Assembly: GCA_035041965.1 (NCBI GenBank)
Contig: JAPYMA010001677.1
Location: 310,001-374,000 of the forward strand
Source of the DNA: Anisakis pegreffii
Lineage: Eukaryota > Nematoda > Chromadorea > Rhabditida > Anisakidae
Length of the DNA stretch: 64,000 nucleotides
Reading direction: 5' to 3'
Shown: piece by piece, positions 46,654 to 61,200 of the stretch
Numbering within the stretch: the stretch's first letter is position 1
How the letters are laid out: each line of letters starts with the position of its first letter
Program-made: the position numbers and the translations under genes
Notes under the pieces: model-generated
Database searches by the model: none
What the model was told of the DNA's origin: nothing
Seen by the model: only the letters and a program-made list of their open reading frames with translations

Positions 46654-49600
46654 GAACGATCTGTGATGGATACGAATAGTTTAATGTAGCAAACCATCTT
46701 ACTGTAGCATTCGATTGATATTATTATGGAGGAAACTTACGAATCGTTAACGGATTGGTGTGGTTCATTTGCAACTTATTGTTAGTAATGTTATACGGTT
46801 GTATTATGTTCGTAGGTCGTGATTTATAAATGCAATTAAAGGGCATCATGGCTGATGATTTATTGTTTTATTCGTCTTTTTGCTGTTTAATTGTTTTTGT
46901 ATGCATATTTTATTGAACGATTTATTTATAATGAGTAATATGATAAAGGCTGAATGATGTGCAGGAAATTTGTGGATATTTAAAAGTGTAGTTTTAATCG
47001 GTACCTCGTTGTAAAAGACTGAGTAATATGTGGTAAAACAGCAGACTATCCTCTAAGTGAAACTTTTTGATTAGAACTGGTAGTTTTGTGGGATCGATAC
47101 TTTGATGTCCAATTACCCGAATTTCGATGCAATGGATCTGAACATCTTTTTGAGCTTTTTTCTTCCTTGATGTGTGCTTCCAGTGATTTGTAGTATGCAG
47201 TCGTATAGTTGTATGTGTTACGAAATTGAAATCGCGAAATTGTTTTTGTATGTGTTTGAAACCATTATGTTTGCTGGGTTGTAAGTAAAGTAATCATTAA
47301 TTCCGCATATACATAATTTACTGCTTAGCTAATATCACCGTAATTGCTTTACTCATGAAAACTCATAAACTTGCCATTCGGTTCTATTAGGCATTGATCA
47401 TTCTCATTTCATGATTTTTTTTGTTTTGTTTGGTTTAAAATACTAACTGCTTATGTGAATTGTTGTCTGTCTTTATCGTTATTGATCGAATTAAGGTTGA
47501 GGAAATTTATGTAACTATATTTTCAGCGTCCAAACTTGTAGTATTTGAATAGAATTTTTGTGTCATTGTATGATCTATCTACCTTCATTTCCGTTGCCTT
47601 GTATTATTATTGTGTAGCATCCGAAAGCGGAATGTAGTTTTGTCTCTTTGTTCGCAGTCTGTTATATTTTTTTCTCGATTTGCCTCATTCTGTGTAGCTA
47701 ATCTATTGACATTCAGAAGTGTATCCAGATGACTTCTGCACTTGTAACAAATTAAGTTCGAGCACCCTACATCTATGAATTTAGTCGTCGTATTCTTTGA
47801 TGACTTCGGATGCAGTAGTTCATAACTATTTGTTCCTATCCGTTAATGGTATGCTTACATAAATAGGTAAGGTTTATTAGTTGTTGATCGCGACTCTCTC
47901 TACTTCAGTTAATTCACGTGCTCATCTTTATTATACCGCACTTCCCCTCAAATCGCTTCATCAGTGCCTTTCCAAGCATATTGAAAAGCGTAGTGAAGAA
48001 GAAGGTGGAAAATTATTTGTAGAGATGATAAGCCTAAATCACTTCTTAGAAATTATCAACGTAATTCCGAAATGCACATTTTATTCACTTAACGAAGCAG
48101 TTTCCAGTGAAAGTTATCTTATTAGCCACAACATCGCTATGTTATCTTCAGCGTTTGATGTTTGATTTTGATTTCTCAACTAATGCACTGGTCTGTTTCT
48201 ACTAGAATTTATGGTTGAGATTTATTCATACTCAAATGTATTGTTTCAACTTACAGCATAACATCAGTTGCATGATATTGATATGATGTAGTCATTTATA
48301 TTACTTGTACTTCATAAGAATTTAATGATGTTAGATTAGATATTTTTTGTATGATACAATCGATTGTTAATGCAATTGTATTAGTGTGTAAGTGAATTGT
48401 AACCGTTTCAAATATCGCAGAAGTGTTTCTTTGATCTATAATGGCTATTGGTGTGTCCCATTGAAAATAGTTTGCTGTCCATTCATTATATGTGCATATT
48501 TTCATACGGGTGTCTCGTTACTACGTTTCGTCGTGTAGCTGTACTGACTTCGATGGTTCGTGTTGATGTGTTCGTTAAGGTGCACTGATTGATATGTCCT
48601 TAAATGTTACCACTCAAATATGTCTGTATGCAAATATTGCATTTGAGCATCCTTTTGAATAGTTTTCACTTGTGCTATTTGTCATATTCATTAAAAATTT
48701 CCTCATCTGTTAGAAATACTAATTTTATATGTTTTTAGTTTATCAAATCCCATGTGATAACCCAACTTTTCAGTGAGCTAACCAAATTTATCCCTCAATG
48801 TACTACCGTTCCAATCAGTGCCCGTTGATGAGCAAATATCGAGGAATGGCTTCACGTCGAAGTCCAATTGAGACCAGTGTTCGTAGAGGCACTGTGCACA
48901 CCTACGAACACTAATCTCAATTTTTACTCGTATAATATTGAATTGTATATGCATATATATTATAGCCGATATTTCAAATTGTTCAACTGTAAAGTAAAAT
49001 GGCACTCGCAAAGATTATTACCCTGTGAGTAGAACAATAGAAGGATAAATGTTTTGTATTCAGTTGAAGTTGACATAAGATACCGTATTCTTGTAACATG
49101 CAGTATGTTTCATATGCAAATGGTCTCTTCCATGGATGGTAGAGTCATTTGAAAGATTTCAGATGAACAGATTCATATGCTGTTCTAGGCTTGAAGGGAA
49201 TTGCCTTCCGAATTCAGTGTTCAGTTATGAAAGCTTCCATGGATGAGACTTCAGTCTTTACTGGTACGGTTACTTCAAGTTCATAATGTCTGCAGAAAGA
49301 GTGATGTTAGTTTAGGGGACCGTTTGAAGAAGTTGTTTTTTGAACGCTAGATTAGCGTTAATGTGAGGAAGGATGCTTGCCAGAAAGGATACGTATAGTC
49401 GAAAAGTTTCATTTTCCATCCGCTAGCGAATATATTGTATAACTTATTCTTTTATCGTGCCTTTCTCTGAAATAATTTAAATATTACCTGATTTGAAATA
49501 ATAATTTAAAACATTGATTAAACAAGTTGGTAGTGGTGATGCATCTTTTATGATCATTTAAGGCTAATTCCAGTACCTTGAAAAGATACACTGACAACTT

Positions 49601-51683
49601 AATAACTCTTCAATTATTCCAAATCATGAGAGTTTCTTGATGAAACCAACTGATTTTTGAACGAAAAACAACAATAAAGACGTTGAATTAGGATGGGACA
49701 AAATCGGTTGAACAATAAAAATAGAAATAACTGAATGTAACACTGGAGACCTCCTCTCACAAAAAAATCTATCCCGTGAATCTGGTTTGAGTTCAGTTTC
49801 GATATCATTCTTAGAACTGCTAACTTACAAGAACTGATACCCAGTTTTGAGTTCCGCATTTGTCCACATTAGCAAATAAGTTTGCAAAGTTCAGACAATT
49901 TCAAGTGGATGAAAAGAAGAACGTTTCCAAAGATAGCACATCAAATGAATATGTGCGTTATGAAAAGCGTGGAGTGCATTCTTATGAACACGTGAGAGGA
50001 AAGAAACATTTCATTCACCCATTATACATCCGTTCTCGAATAATCGCTAATTTTCTCTGAAGTATCGTTGTTGTTTTTACGTGTTCGCATGTTCACTAAT
50101 TCGAAACGGCTGTAGCCAACGACAAGTGTACTTATCGGATGCAGAAAGGGTTTTGCTCAAAACAATCTTATTGCATTTCAGATTCACTCTTCAAATTTCG
50201 AATTCTAGCGAAGAGGCCGACCGACGAAAAATCAGCATCTGTTAGGTTGGAAATAAGAAGCAATTAAACATTTGTTGATGGTTTTGATCATCAACAAATG
50301 TTTGATTGCTTGATCTCAGATATTCTGGTTCTCATCAAATGAAGAAAAACGTTTAAAAAGCTGAATTAATGAGTGAGATCATGAAGTGTCGGTCAATCGT
50401 CCGCTGAAATTGTCAAATTGATTCGCCTCTGCAAGACAACAGTTTGGTCCGTTGCGTTATCTAGTAGAGCACTTCTTGTCCTCTTTTTCTGTTCATGATT
50501 GATAGTTTCCTGAAACTTTGAATGTCCATATTGCCTCTTCTTCTTTGGTTTAAGTTTGTTCATTATTCATCTAAATGAGTACTTTTGAACTTGGACAAAT
50601 TGAGAGCGTAAAATACTTTCTTCTTTCAATTCATTCAAACATTGCAAAGTTACAAATTTACTGCGGCACTAATAGGTGAATGCTTATCTTTTCGCCCAGG
50701 TCTGTTCAGCATTTTTTTGATCTACGGATATTGAACATTCCAAATACGATTCGATATCACTCATTATTCCTATCATCTAAGTAAACAAATCAGCAGACTA
50801 CGCATCATTAGAAACGTTAATCGTGTTCAGCGCTAAAAGAAAGCTTATGGAAGGTGCAATCGAATCATATGAAAGGTATTCGTCGTTAACAATTTCGACA
50901 TGTTTCATCAACTCCATCCGAATGCATTATTGAAGCAATATGTAGAAGTGAGAATAGCAACGAGAATGCATACGACATATGTGCAAACCAAAAAACAACG
51001 ATTCAATGAAAGGTTTTCAGTTAGACGGTTGATTGCTGATGATGGCGTTTGAACGTTGTTGATAAATGTTCACTGTGTGGATCATCAATCATACGGTATC
51101 GATCAACCGATGTGAGATGCGATAGATGAAAAGTGCTATGAGAGGGTAATAATTACTGTAATATTGTTACCAGATGTGTTCGTTATGATGTGCTGCTTGT
51201 AGCTGTATCTGCTCAATGTGAACTAAGATAAATCTTCTTTCGAAAGCTGTTATTATAATAAATGTTCGTTTATATGCGCATCAATGTTGCACGTGTCAAT
51301 AACACTTTGAACTACACAAATACGCATCAACATCATCAGATCCAATAAAATCAAATCAATTTTAAACGTATCAAATAACGAAAATCATCTCGTCATAGCA
51401 CAGCACCACCCCAAACCGTAAACTGCAACCTCAAAACCACAATGTTCTTTGTATCGTCACTACAGCTAAGGTTTCCGATTAAGCAGCCACAAAACGAATA
51501 CCATTCGAATAGCTCCAACTACTTCAACTTCAACTTGAAGTTATATCCGATAGAGATTCGATTTGCTCACGCTAGCAACATCTGTTCATAAGTTTATTAT
51601 ATTCATCAACACTGAAACTTCGTCATAAATTATCAGTTTATCAACATCGCTTCATTGATACAATTTGTCTCTTCAAAGAAGCA
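46654..51683. other. Intergenic stretch between PHKG and the T-box gene
   Basis: T-rich just after PHKG, as expected of a 3' region. Several short frames (for example 47881-48165) lack splice context or recognisable domains. The only structured element noted is the foldback at 50259-50310. About 1.5 kb before 51684 may contain T-box regulatory sequence, but no motif is called. Confidence 0.5.
50259..50310. other. Foldback with 22-bp stem and 8-nt loop
   Basis: Arms 50259-50280 and 50289-50310 pair at 21 of 22 positions, the exception being a T opposite a G (a wobble in RNA). The arms start AGCAATTAAAC and end GTTTGATTGCT; the loop is GTTTTGAT. It is isolated in intergenic DNA 1.4 kb before the T-box gene. 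The stem is somewhat short for a microRNA precursor. Confidence 0.55.
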
Positions 51684-54600
51684 ATGTCGAAACGCTTTTC
51701 AATTGACTATTTGATCGGTGATACTGTATTCAAACAGCCACTTACAAATGATGATCATCAAGCTACGTTGACCGAAACATCATCACCTCAACATCAGACA
51801 GGACAACAATGTGCAAAATCAGATGCGTCAAATGAGAATTGTAAGAAACGGAAGCATTCTGATGAATCACCCGTCGATGAATATCACGAGGCGCTTCAAA
51901 ACGTCCGACTACGATTAGAGGGTGCAACTCTTTGGAACAAATTTCATTCGTTTGGTACGGAAATGATCGTGACCAAAACCGGACGGTTCGTTCACTTTTT
52001 AAAATTGAGGCTGTTTGATGTGTGGAACTAAATTTTTGAGTCTTTAAAGAGTATCAGGACATTATTCTTGCAAGATTTTCAGTCAGAATTGTGTATGTTC
52101 AACGTCATCTTAAGAAATGTCACCGTTTTTGTTATCATTCTCTCTTATGACTGCTGTTATTACCCTCAGAATTGTGAATGTTTTGACTAATGTTAGCATT
52201 ATTTTGGCTCCTATAATTATTGCTTATTGCTTTGGCTCTTATAATTACAGTTATTGCATATTGCAAGACTGCTGCAAGGATTATGCTCGACTTCATTATT
52301 ATAATTGCAGTTTTTGCATAGCTATGCCCGCTTCCTTCTTCAAGTAATTCTGATTTTTACTAAAATAAGGTTTCTTGCACCAATCGCTATTACAATCTTA
52401 TGTTTTTATCAAATGAAGAACACAGTGTTTTTCACCTGTGCCGGCGGAAGTGAATTGCTCTCACGATATCCAGCAAAACCCTACCTCATCCATCAGAAAC
52501 CCAAAAAAGTGACGAAACGAAACATGTGTATACCTAATTAGTTTCGTTTAGCCGACAATATGATTATTATCATCATGCAACTGAAATGTATTAGTCATCT
52601 GACGTGAGTTCTGATCTCAATAAGATTCATTCAACAGAATTTGACTATTATTCATCAGTCAAACACACCAATTGCTTACATCAGCATTTTATGTGATCAT
52701 TTGTTATGTCTCATATGAACCAGATCTCATTAAGCCTGATAAGTTGCTTGAACGAATCTGAACTGAAGCATTCTTGCCTAAGCATGTTGGTTGAGAATAT
52801 CAAGAAATTTGATGATCGTTTGATTTTGATACTTTCGAATCAAATGTTTTCATCAAATTATCGTATCCCATTCACAGAATGTTCTGCACTCAAATTTCTT
52901 CTGTCATTTATAACGCCACTCATAAAAACTTTTGATTGTCATAATAATACGACTCCTATTACAAATGAAATTGTCGAATTATCAAAACAATTCTAGAAGA
53001 TTCATAAATGAGCCAAAATCTAAAGAACTCAACGATATACTGCTATATTTCAGCCACATAACATGTGTTCCAGTTTAATATCATTTCATCAACTATTTGT
53101 AGTGTAAAAAATGTGATGATAAACAACAACAATCATTTTCTGTTTTACTGTGAATTTCATTGAATACTTCCAAAAACAACATATTCATTGTCACTAATCA
53201 TCATTGGAGTATCCAATCTAAATTATAACGCTTCTTTTCGCTTCTTTTCGTTTCTTCCCTTTAACCGCTCTTTTGTTTTGCGTTTATCAGCTCAGAATCT
53301 CAAATAATGGGTCTTCCTTGTGAACTGATAATGCTGCATCTGAATACACGGTGATCATATTCATCACATTCATTTTGGTGATCGATTTGACCAGCTCATG
53401 TTCACGAATACTTTCCTCTCAAGGTAGCCCTATCCAATCAATCTGGTTTTCTCGACGATATGATTCAATAATTTGAAGTTGCTGATGGTACTTGATAAAT
53501 TTCCTTTCTGCACGTTTGCTTATAACTGCAAACTTAATTTGAATTTCATTCTCAATTCTGATTTTCACAAACTCATCTTCGAATCGAATGACTGCATGAC
53601 TTTAAGTGATAAACTGAAACTGGTGCATGATAAACCAAAATTGTTTTTATTATCAGACGTTTAGTCAAGGTTGGATTTTGGTGCGGATTAAGGGTTAAGG
53701 GGAGGGGGGGGGGAGGCAGACAGTATTGCGTCACTAAAGGCTTCACGGCTTCACAAACAGTGCTAAAATCATAAAAACATGTTGAGTAATGAAGAATTTT
53801 CAGACGAATGTTTCCAACATTGCAAGTGAGTGTAAGTGGCATGGATCCATTAGAACGCTACTCATTGATGGTTGATTTGACGTGCATCGATAATAAACGC
53901 TATCGATACGCATTCCATCAATCGAAATGGATTGTTGCAGGACCAGGTTCGCTGAATCAGTCACACATTCACAGTTTATCATACCACTCACCCTCAACAT
54001 ATATCTTGTTTGACCTAATCCACCTTAATCTGAATTTGATCATAATGATCATAATCGTGTAAGCTGACGCTCACACGATTCTGATCAAATAAGTGATGAT
54101 TAATTGTTGAGCAACATTGTTTTAATAACTTCATCATGCGAATCTCAGACGATAATGTGAGCTCACTCAAAGAGCTCGTCAAAACTGAAGGCTGGAAGGT
54201 CTAGCTAGACACTGAAAAAGCGTGATATGAAAATGAAGTGATACGGTATTAAGAAAAGAATAAGGATACTTCAAGGATATTATCGTTTCCAAGAATCAAT
54301 TGAGAGAGGCGATTTTAGTAATGGATAAAAATTATTGCGAATTGATTCGTGTATTTTGCATCAACGGAAAGCAATCAACACACAGAATCGTAATCAATTA
54401 CCCAATTTTATTGGTTTCGTTAACGACATAAATAAACATTAAGCACTCTTTGAAGTATACGATAGCAGATGCTTTACAATCGAGCGCATATGATGGAAAG
54501 AGAGGGATGTGAAGTGGTTGATGAGCAGCTATTGGTGAAAAAATGCCAATGAAGAGCCAACTCTCGATCATAGGATTGAAACGATCTTTGAGTAGTTCAG

Positions 54601-56267
54601 AACTCAACAAAATTGACAACAATTCAAGCGAATTTTAACGAAATTTTTGAAACAAATGTAGACCTCTCAAAGAGATACCCAAAAGAAAACATGGAAAGAT
54701 GGAGCTGTTAAATGATAAAGCACGAAAAGTTATCGATCAAGAATGGATTCCTTAATCCAAGATTTTCAGGTGAAGCAGAATTACCGTCTAGAGTACATGT
54801 ACATTCGGATTCACCAGCATTAGGCGCTCACTGGATGAGACAAACGATACCATTCGATAAGATCAAACTCACTAATAATCAACTCGATCAGAACGGACAT
54901 GTGTGTTGAATTAGCTCATTTGAAATACCTTGATAATTCCATCGAAATTTGCTACGAACACAGTTCATGATTTCAATAGGTTATACCTCGTGTACACAAA
55001 AGAAAAAACAATCGATCGCAGTAATTCAGCGAGTTCGGTGGCATTGATTCTGCTTGTGGTTTTGCAGAAACGATAATTAAAGTCATATTCGAATAATTGA
55101 TAAGTGATAATCGATAACATGCACATTACGCCGTGTTAGTACATTAATGTTGTTAGAATTGAAGGCGGTCTAACGTTCCCCTATTAATCATTAACGTGCA
55201 AATTCTAATCAAATGGTCGAAATGATCAGATTTATTAATTTACTGAATAAAAAAGATTGATTGAAGGTTTCGAATTGTCAAGTTGGTCTTTGTTGGTCAC
55301 TGTAGATCTCAGTGGGGGTAGTGACATAAATTTGACAGAGTAACGGTAAAATGATGATTTTGTGCAGATGAGGATGTAATCTGGATTGGTTTTATTGAAG
55401 ATAATTGTGAATTCGATGCACCGCTACCAGCCAAATATCCATGTTTTATTGCATACCAAGCATGGCGAGGGTTTGAAGTGCCGTTCATTCTCGTTTCCGA
55501 ATACAGCTTTCATGGCTGTTACGGCCTATCAAAATCATCGAGTGAGTTCAAAATCATTCGTTACTATCAGTCAAGCAGGCTGGCAACCATGTAATGCTAT
55601 ACGGAACTTAACTATCTAGAAAATTCGGAATTGCTCCCTCAAATTCTCATACGGACCGAATTTGAAGCGCTAGTCTCTCTCCAAACAATCCCCTTAACAT
55701 TTCAAATTCCCAGTTCGTTCCTTCGAGTCTCATCCTCTCGCTACGGGTCTCTTCGTGAGGTTATTTTCAACAGTATGCCTTATTATTGTTTATCTTAAAC
55801 GAATCCAAAAAAAATCACTATTGCACAATGGACAGATCAAAAATATTATTGCTAAGAATTCATTCGATAATTCGGAACAAATGATGACAGTAATAATAGT
55901 AGTGATTATAATCATAATTACCTGGATTGGTCAGGCTATCAAACGCCTGTAACGTTGCTGGCCACAATGCTCGCGTTTCCGTGCACATTGTTTTAGCCTC
56001 AATCTACGCGAGCAGGCCAACAATCACAATCATAATAATCAGTGATATATGTTTTGTTATAGCTATTTTCACAGCTACAGAGCAATCGTAATGATGTAAT
56101 TTTTTCAGATAACGGAGCTGAAAATCGAAAGTAATCCATTTGCAAAAGGTTTTCGTGAATGCGAGATGACTGACGCATTTCCACTGTTTGTGAATCCATT
56201 AATTCCGTTCTACTCATCTTTGTTTGCGAATTCGAGTTTTCAATTTTCAACTCAATTACACCAATAA
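51684..56267 (+). CDS. T-box transcription factor, Tbx1/10-like
   Basis: Exons: 51684-51985, 53804-53946, 54770-54900, 55401-55541, 56109-56267. The sum is 876 nt, 291 residues, with consistent phases (2, 1, 0, 0). The T-box spans about residues 76-257: [25 protein letters not shown] with [58 protein letters not shown], and [18 protein letters not shown]. These choices (TEMIVTK, GMDP, RVH.H.DSPA.GA.WM, NHRIT) fit the Tbx1/Tbx10/Org-1 group better than Tbx2 or Tbx20. It is a nuclear sequence-specific DNA-binding regulator. The N-terminus is about 75 residues with a basic KKRKH; the C-terminal tail is only about 35 residues, so the protein is short for the group. AATAAA occurs at 56263 and 56270. 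The last intron carries dispersed repeat R. Confidence 0.92.
53701..53714 (+). repeat. G-rich run in the first T-box intron
   Basis: GGAGGGGGGGGGGA lies about 90 bp before the exon 2 acceptor. It is a homopolymer run prone to sequencing error; no function is assigned. Confidence 0.6.
55917..56021 (-). repeat. Dispersed repeat R, copy 2
   Basis: The reverse-complement partner of 21763-21884, inside the last intron of the T-box gene, ending about 90 bp before the exon 5 acceptor. It lacks the CCTAGCCAGTGGGG segment of copy 1. Confidence 0.75.
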
Positions 56268-58233
56268 ATAATAAAACTTAAAATATCTCTTTCTATCTTG
56301 ACTATCCACACCAAAGCAATGAGAGCATTCTCAACGTTACCATAGCATCTGTTATCATGATGTTGTTATTCATTAGCAGAAACTAAACGAATTATCATAA
56401 AAACATAGCAAAAGATCTGGAAAAATCAGAGGTATCAGTTTTTGGTGACTGGGTGGAACCACAAAGGAAGTTGAATTGGCAAAGTTAAACGAGCAACTGA
56501 AAAGGAAAAACGAGTGCTGCTGGCATATTCGAGAACACGTAACCTCATCAGTGAATACAGTAGTGATTTCAGTGTGAAATTGATATTAGCCCTTCGTTCT
56601 CCTCACCTCCTCTTTCTCCTTTTTCTTCCGACCTTCACGAAAAGGCAGGAGTGCGGAGGTGCGCGCCTCCTGCACTCCCGAAGGCTCCTTTTGACAAATC
56701 TATCGAATACTGATGTATAATTGACATTGGAGTGTATTCACTGAACAAAGCAGCACTCCAAAATATAACCCATAATAAAACATTTTTGCTGATCTTTAGA
56801 TCAATTGTACGGAAACAATCTCACCCACTTATTTCTACTCCTTTAAAATTTTCTGAATCAATTCTGCGCAGAATTCCTGACAGTGGAATTTGTAACTAAG
56901 ATCTTCGTCATGAAATTTGAGATCATGTCCAAGCACAGCTCATTAACACGCAATATCATGGTTTCTTCAGTGACTTCTCGGCATTCTGATTACCTTGACA
57001 CGATACACATCAAAATACGAAAGCCTATGATGAAAACACTCTTCTGTGTACTCAATCAATAATGCTCCAGTTCGAACTGATCACTATAAAGAATCACATG
57101 ATTTTTTTCATTGAAAAAACTCTTTCGTCCAGAGAAGTACTTCACTGTACTTGTTCCATTCTTAAGCTTGCTCTCCTTTTCAATCTATTATTCATCAGAA
57201 TAGATATTTTGAATGAGATTATTTGCAGATTTCGAGTGTGATTCTCTTGTACACTTCAAACACCAAGAAAGTTTTACTGCCGAAAAACTTTAATTTATAA
57301 TTGAAGATACCGCAGTGAAAGTGACTAGAATTGGTCTCTGGCGAATTGACGTAATAAGTTATGCACATATTTATGACGAAAAGAATGAATTTTTTGGAAA
57401 ATCTATGCAGCAGACAGCAACAAATTACGATTTTTTATTTACAGTGACAATTTCCAACAATCAATAAAATTTTTCGAGACAGTAACCTAATAACGTACTT
57501 TTCGGTTTTTGCTTATCTGAAAATATCATTTCAGATTCAACTCAATGAAAGGATTATTGACTTGAACAATTTTAAAAATTAATGGAAAAAGTGTAGAATT
57601 ACTTTCAGTATAAGACTACAGACACCAGCAATGCGATCAGAAAAGATACAGATCACAACCATTTGAAGACAGCATTCGTGTAAGAAGGGTCAGTGTGACG
57701 AATCATCAAACACAGTCAGCATCAATACAATAAAGGAGCAGATAAAGTTAATGAGGAATTGGAATGTGAGAGATACATCACTTCATTTCACCAATCACAG
57801 CATATCAATCTACCTTACTCGAAATGTTTCGACAGCAAATTAGTCGATTATGATCACGTAAATTTAAAACTGTTTCCAATGAAGAAAACTTCTCGCTACC
57901 ACTGAATAAACTTTTCAACGCGTTTCACAATGCAGTGGATGAGGAAAGGCACAAGAAGCTCGGAATAAATTCAATGCAAATGAAGCGAAACACAACAGTC
58001 ACTCACCATAAAGGACAAATTTCATGACAATCACAACAATAATATGACAGCGTCAACAACGTTCATAACAATAAAAATAATTTTAAAAAATAATATTAAG
58101 TTCCACTGAAAGCTAGACGTATTCATCACAACAACAGAAATATTAACAACAACACGATTAATAATAAGGTGATTTACAACAAACAATATATTCACTGTAA
58201 GAGCAAACAATTTAAAAACAATAACAACAAAAG
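56268..58233. other. Intergenic stretch between convergent T-box and ADAR genes
   Basis: About 2 kb, presumably containing both 3' untranslated regions. No open frame or RNA gene is supported. A small imperfect GC-rich inverted motif (GGAGGTGCGCGCCTCC) occurs near 56654. Confidence 0.5.
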
Positions 58234-61200
58234 TTAATCGCCCAATCTGAACATTTTCTCCTCATCCGGTTTCTGCAGCCAACATCCGTATCCACTCTCT
58301 TTCAACACAATGAAAAAGCGATCTCTGGCAGTCATGTATTGGTGACATCGTTCTTTCTTCCGCAAATACGTCTCATTCGATGGAGTTCTCGATTTCTTAG
58401 TTCGAACTTTTTGCTCAATTCCGACAAAACATTCGTACATTGCACGTTTGCACAATCGTGAAATGTCGCTGAAAAATGATCAATCCGTATAAAGGAACAA
58501 CATACATGTGACCGACCAGACTGTTATTCATTCGCATCAAAGAGACTATAGATACTGTCGTGATCATAAGAACAGTAACAATCATAAGCTAAGTACAATA
58601 TGTCGTTGGCTATGCGAACACGAACAACTGAGACATTCATGAAAGTGACTGAACTTATTTGCTCGTCAAACTCTTTAAACGAATTCAGTTCAATAAAGAA
58701 CACAAACAGACAACAAGAAAATGTGTTCAATGGATCTGAACTTTTACGGCATATAACAAAGTGTTCATATGGCAACAAAGCAATGAAAATGCAGTGAGCT
58801 AATCAATTCGAATTCAGAAATCCATTCGACTGAATTGGATTCCAATAGAACATGTTAAAAAGACGAACCCCGACGGATGGATTCTTCCCGTTCGTGAGTT
58901 TATAATCTCAACACTATCATCGCTCAAATTCCAATTCGCTGCCAACAACGTATTTTTCCTTATTTTACGATCAGAAGGCATCTGAAATGCACAGTCTCAA
59001 TTCATTACAAACAAAATAGCAGAATCATACAAAAATAATATTATTTTGAAATATATTCATACTGAAAACTAAAAATGTTTTATTGTACAAACTAAAATGT
59101 TGTGATATAAATGAAGCGTAGTGACAAAAATGATCAAAAAATAAATCAAATCTTTAAAAACCTTTCCGCAACTGGCCAAATACGGATGATTCACAGTGAA
59201 TGGTTCGGACAACTTCAGCTTTTCAGCATCCAATCGGCAGCATATCGAACGTGATAAATGTCCATAATGAAACAACTGATTTATGGTCAACGAACGCAAA
59301 TAGATTGGACGCATAAACGCCGTTAGAAGGCAACCCTTAATTGTAGAAAAAATTACGAATTCCGAATATTCACTCAACTACTCGCAATCACCAATTGTTC
59401 AAGATTCCAGTAGCAATATTTGATAGAATAAATCATTACATGTGTAAATTGCATTGAAATGAGAAGACATTCGAGCAAGAGACCATGAATAAAAGAATAA
59501 ATTATCAATTAATAAAACATTAATTACTAAATTTGTTCATTGGACGCCTGGTAAACAACCTTAAAATATGGCTGTCAAATGAACACTAAAGAATGTGTAA
59601 ATCTTAAACAAATCCAGAAATTTCAGTAATGAAATTCTACACGCTCAGAAATGTTTGCAGGTTTGAACGGAAAAAGAACGTCAACAATCAGTTTTGATAT
59701 TGTCAATAAAGTCGCAACAAAATGGCAAATAGTACGATACCTGCAGTCCAAGCGCGTTCCACTTGAGGATTTTATCACTACACGACATTGTTCTCAATCG
59801 CTCACCACCATAAATACCGTCCATTGTTTGTAGATGAATTTCGGACGGAATTGGTACGGTACCCTCACCTTAACACTACTCAAGTTCAGTGTTAAAATCT
59901 TTCGACTGATAATCGACACATCGCATTCTCATCGCTTCAAGCACAATCACATCCACAATACTTTATCATTTCACAAATATTGTGTCGAATCAGTGCGTTC
60001 CTGTTTGCTCACAAATATATTTCAGTGAAAAGTATTACCAAATTCAATTTTCGTTCGTAAAGTGCCTTTGTGTTTGTCGAATATTGGCCGATGTAACGAA
60101 CCATTCCCAAAGTCCTAAAACTTTTTGCAGGTTTTAATGGAAAAAGGAAGTTAACAATCAATTTTAATATTGTCAATATTTTAGCGATTCTACTAAGATA
60201 CCAGCATTAATAATCAGTTACAATACTTATAACGATAATTTATTTATGATAAAGAAAAACGATGCTTTGTGAAGACAATACGATACCAATTCAGAAACCT
60301 CCGATGCGAATGAAAAAACACGTCCATCACCACAAGGCGCCGTGTTCACGTAAAGATGGAACGAAAGCGACGGTCTTAACGAGAGCGTGCCATTTTCGAT
60401 TTTGAATATTGACTTCTGTTCATCTAACAGATACACTTCGACTTGTTTATACAGAAATCTTTAAAAATATTCATTCACGTTTCTTATGAGTATATCTACG
60501 TGCAATTTGAATGCTCGAAATACAAACGAACATGTAGAAGAGTTGTCTTAAAAATTGTAATACTCACAAAACGAATTATTATCAAATTTGTTAACTATTA
60601 TATATTGGTTAAAAATTGCCTTCTTGCTCTGTTCACATCGTCACCAAACCGATGAAGGCGAGAGTTGGGAGAAGAATTGAGGGCTTCTCATTACCGCAAC
60701 AACTTATGCTCATTATTTCTAAACGCAAAAATGCACAGTCCATGATGCAGGTATGCGATGTTAGGGTCACTTCATTATTCATAATAAAAGCGAAGAATGC
60801 ACAACAAAATCATTGCATCACAATTCATAATTCACTTATAAAGAGTAATCAATCGAAAAAATACCGAAAAAGAAAAACAAAGCAATGGGCGACGATAAAG
60901 AATGAAGAAGCTGAAATTTGCAATCGGAGTTTCATCTCCATCTCACCTCAGTAAACCACGTCGACTAAGAATCTCAGCATGTGAATCATTAACTGTTTCG
61001 CCCCTCGTTGATAAAGCTTCACCATTTACACATTTATTACCTGTCGCCCAAGCGATCAAATAACATTTGTTTTTGTTCATATCCAACATGAATATTCCAG
61101 CTATTACCTAAATCAACAACTGATAACAACAATAAGAATGACGATAACTAACATTATTGTAATTATGATCATAACATCAATCACATCTCCGTTTTGACAT

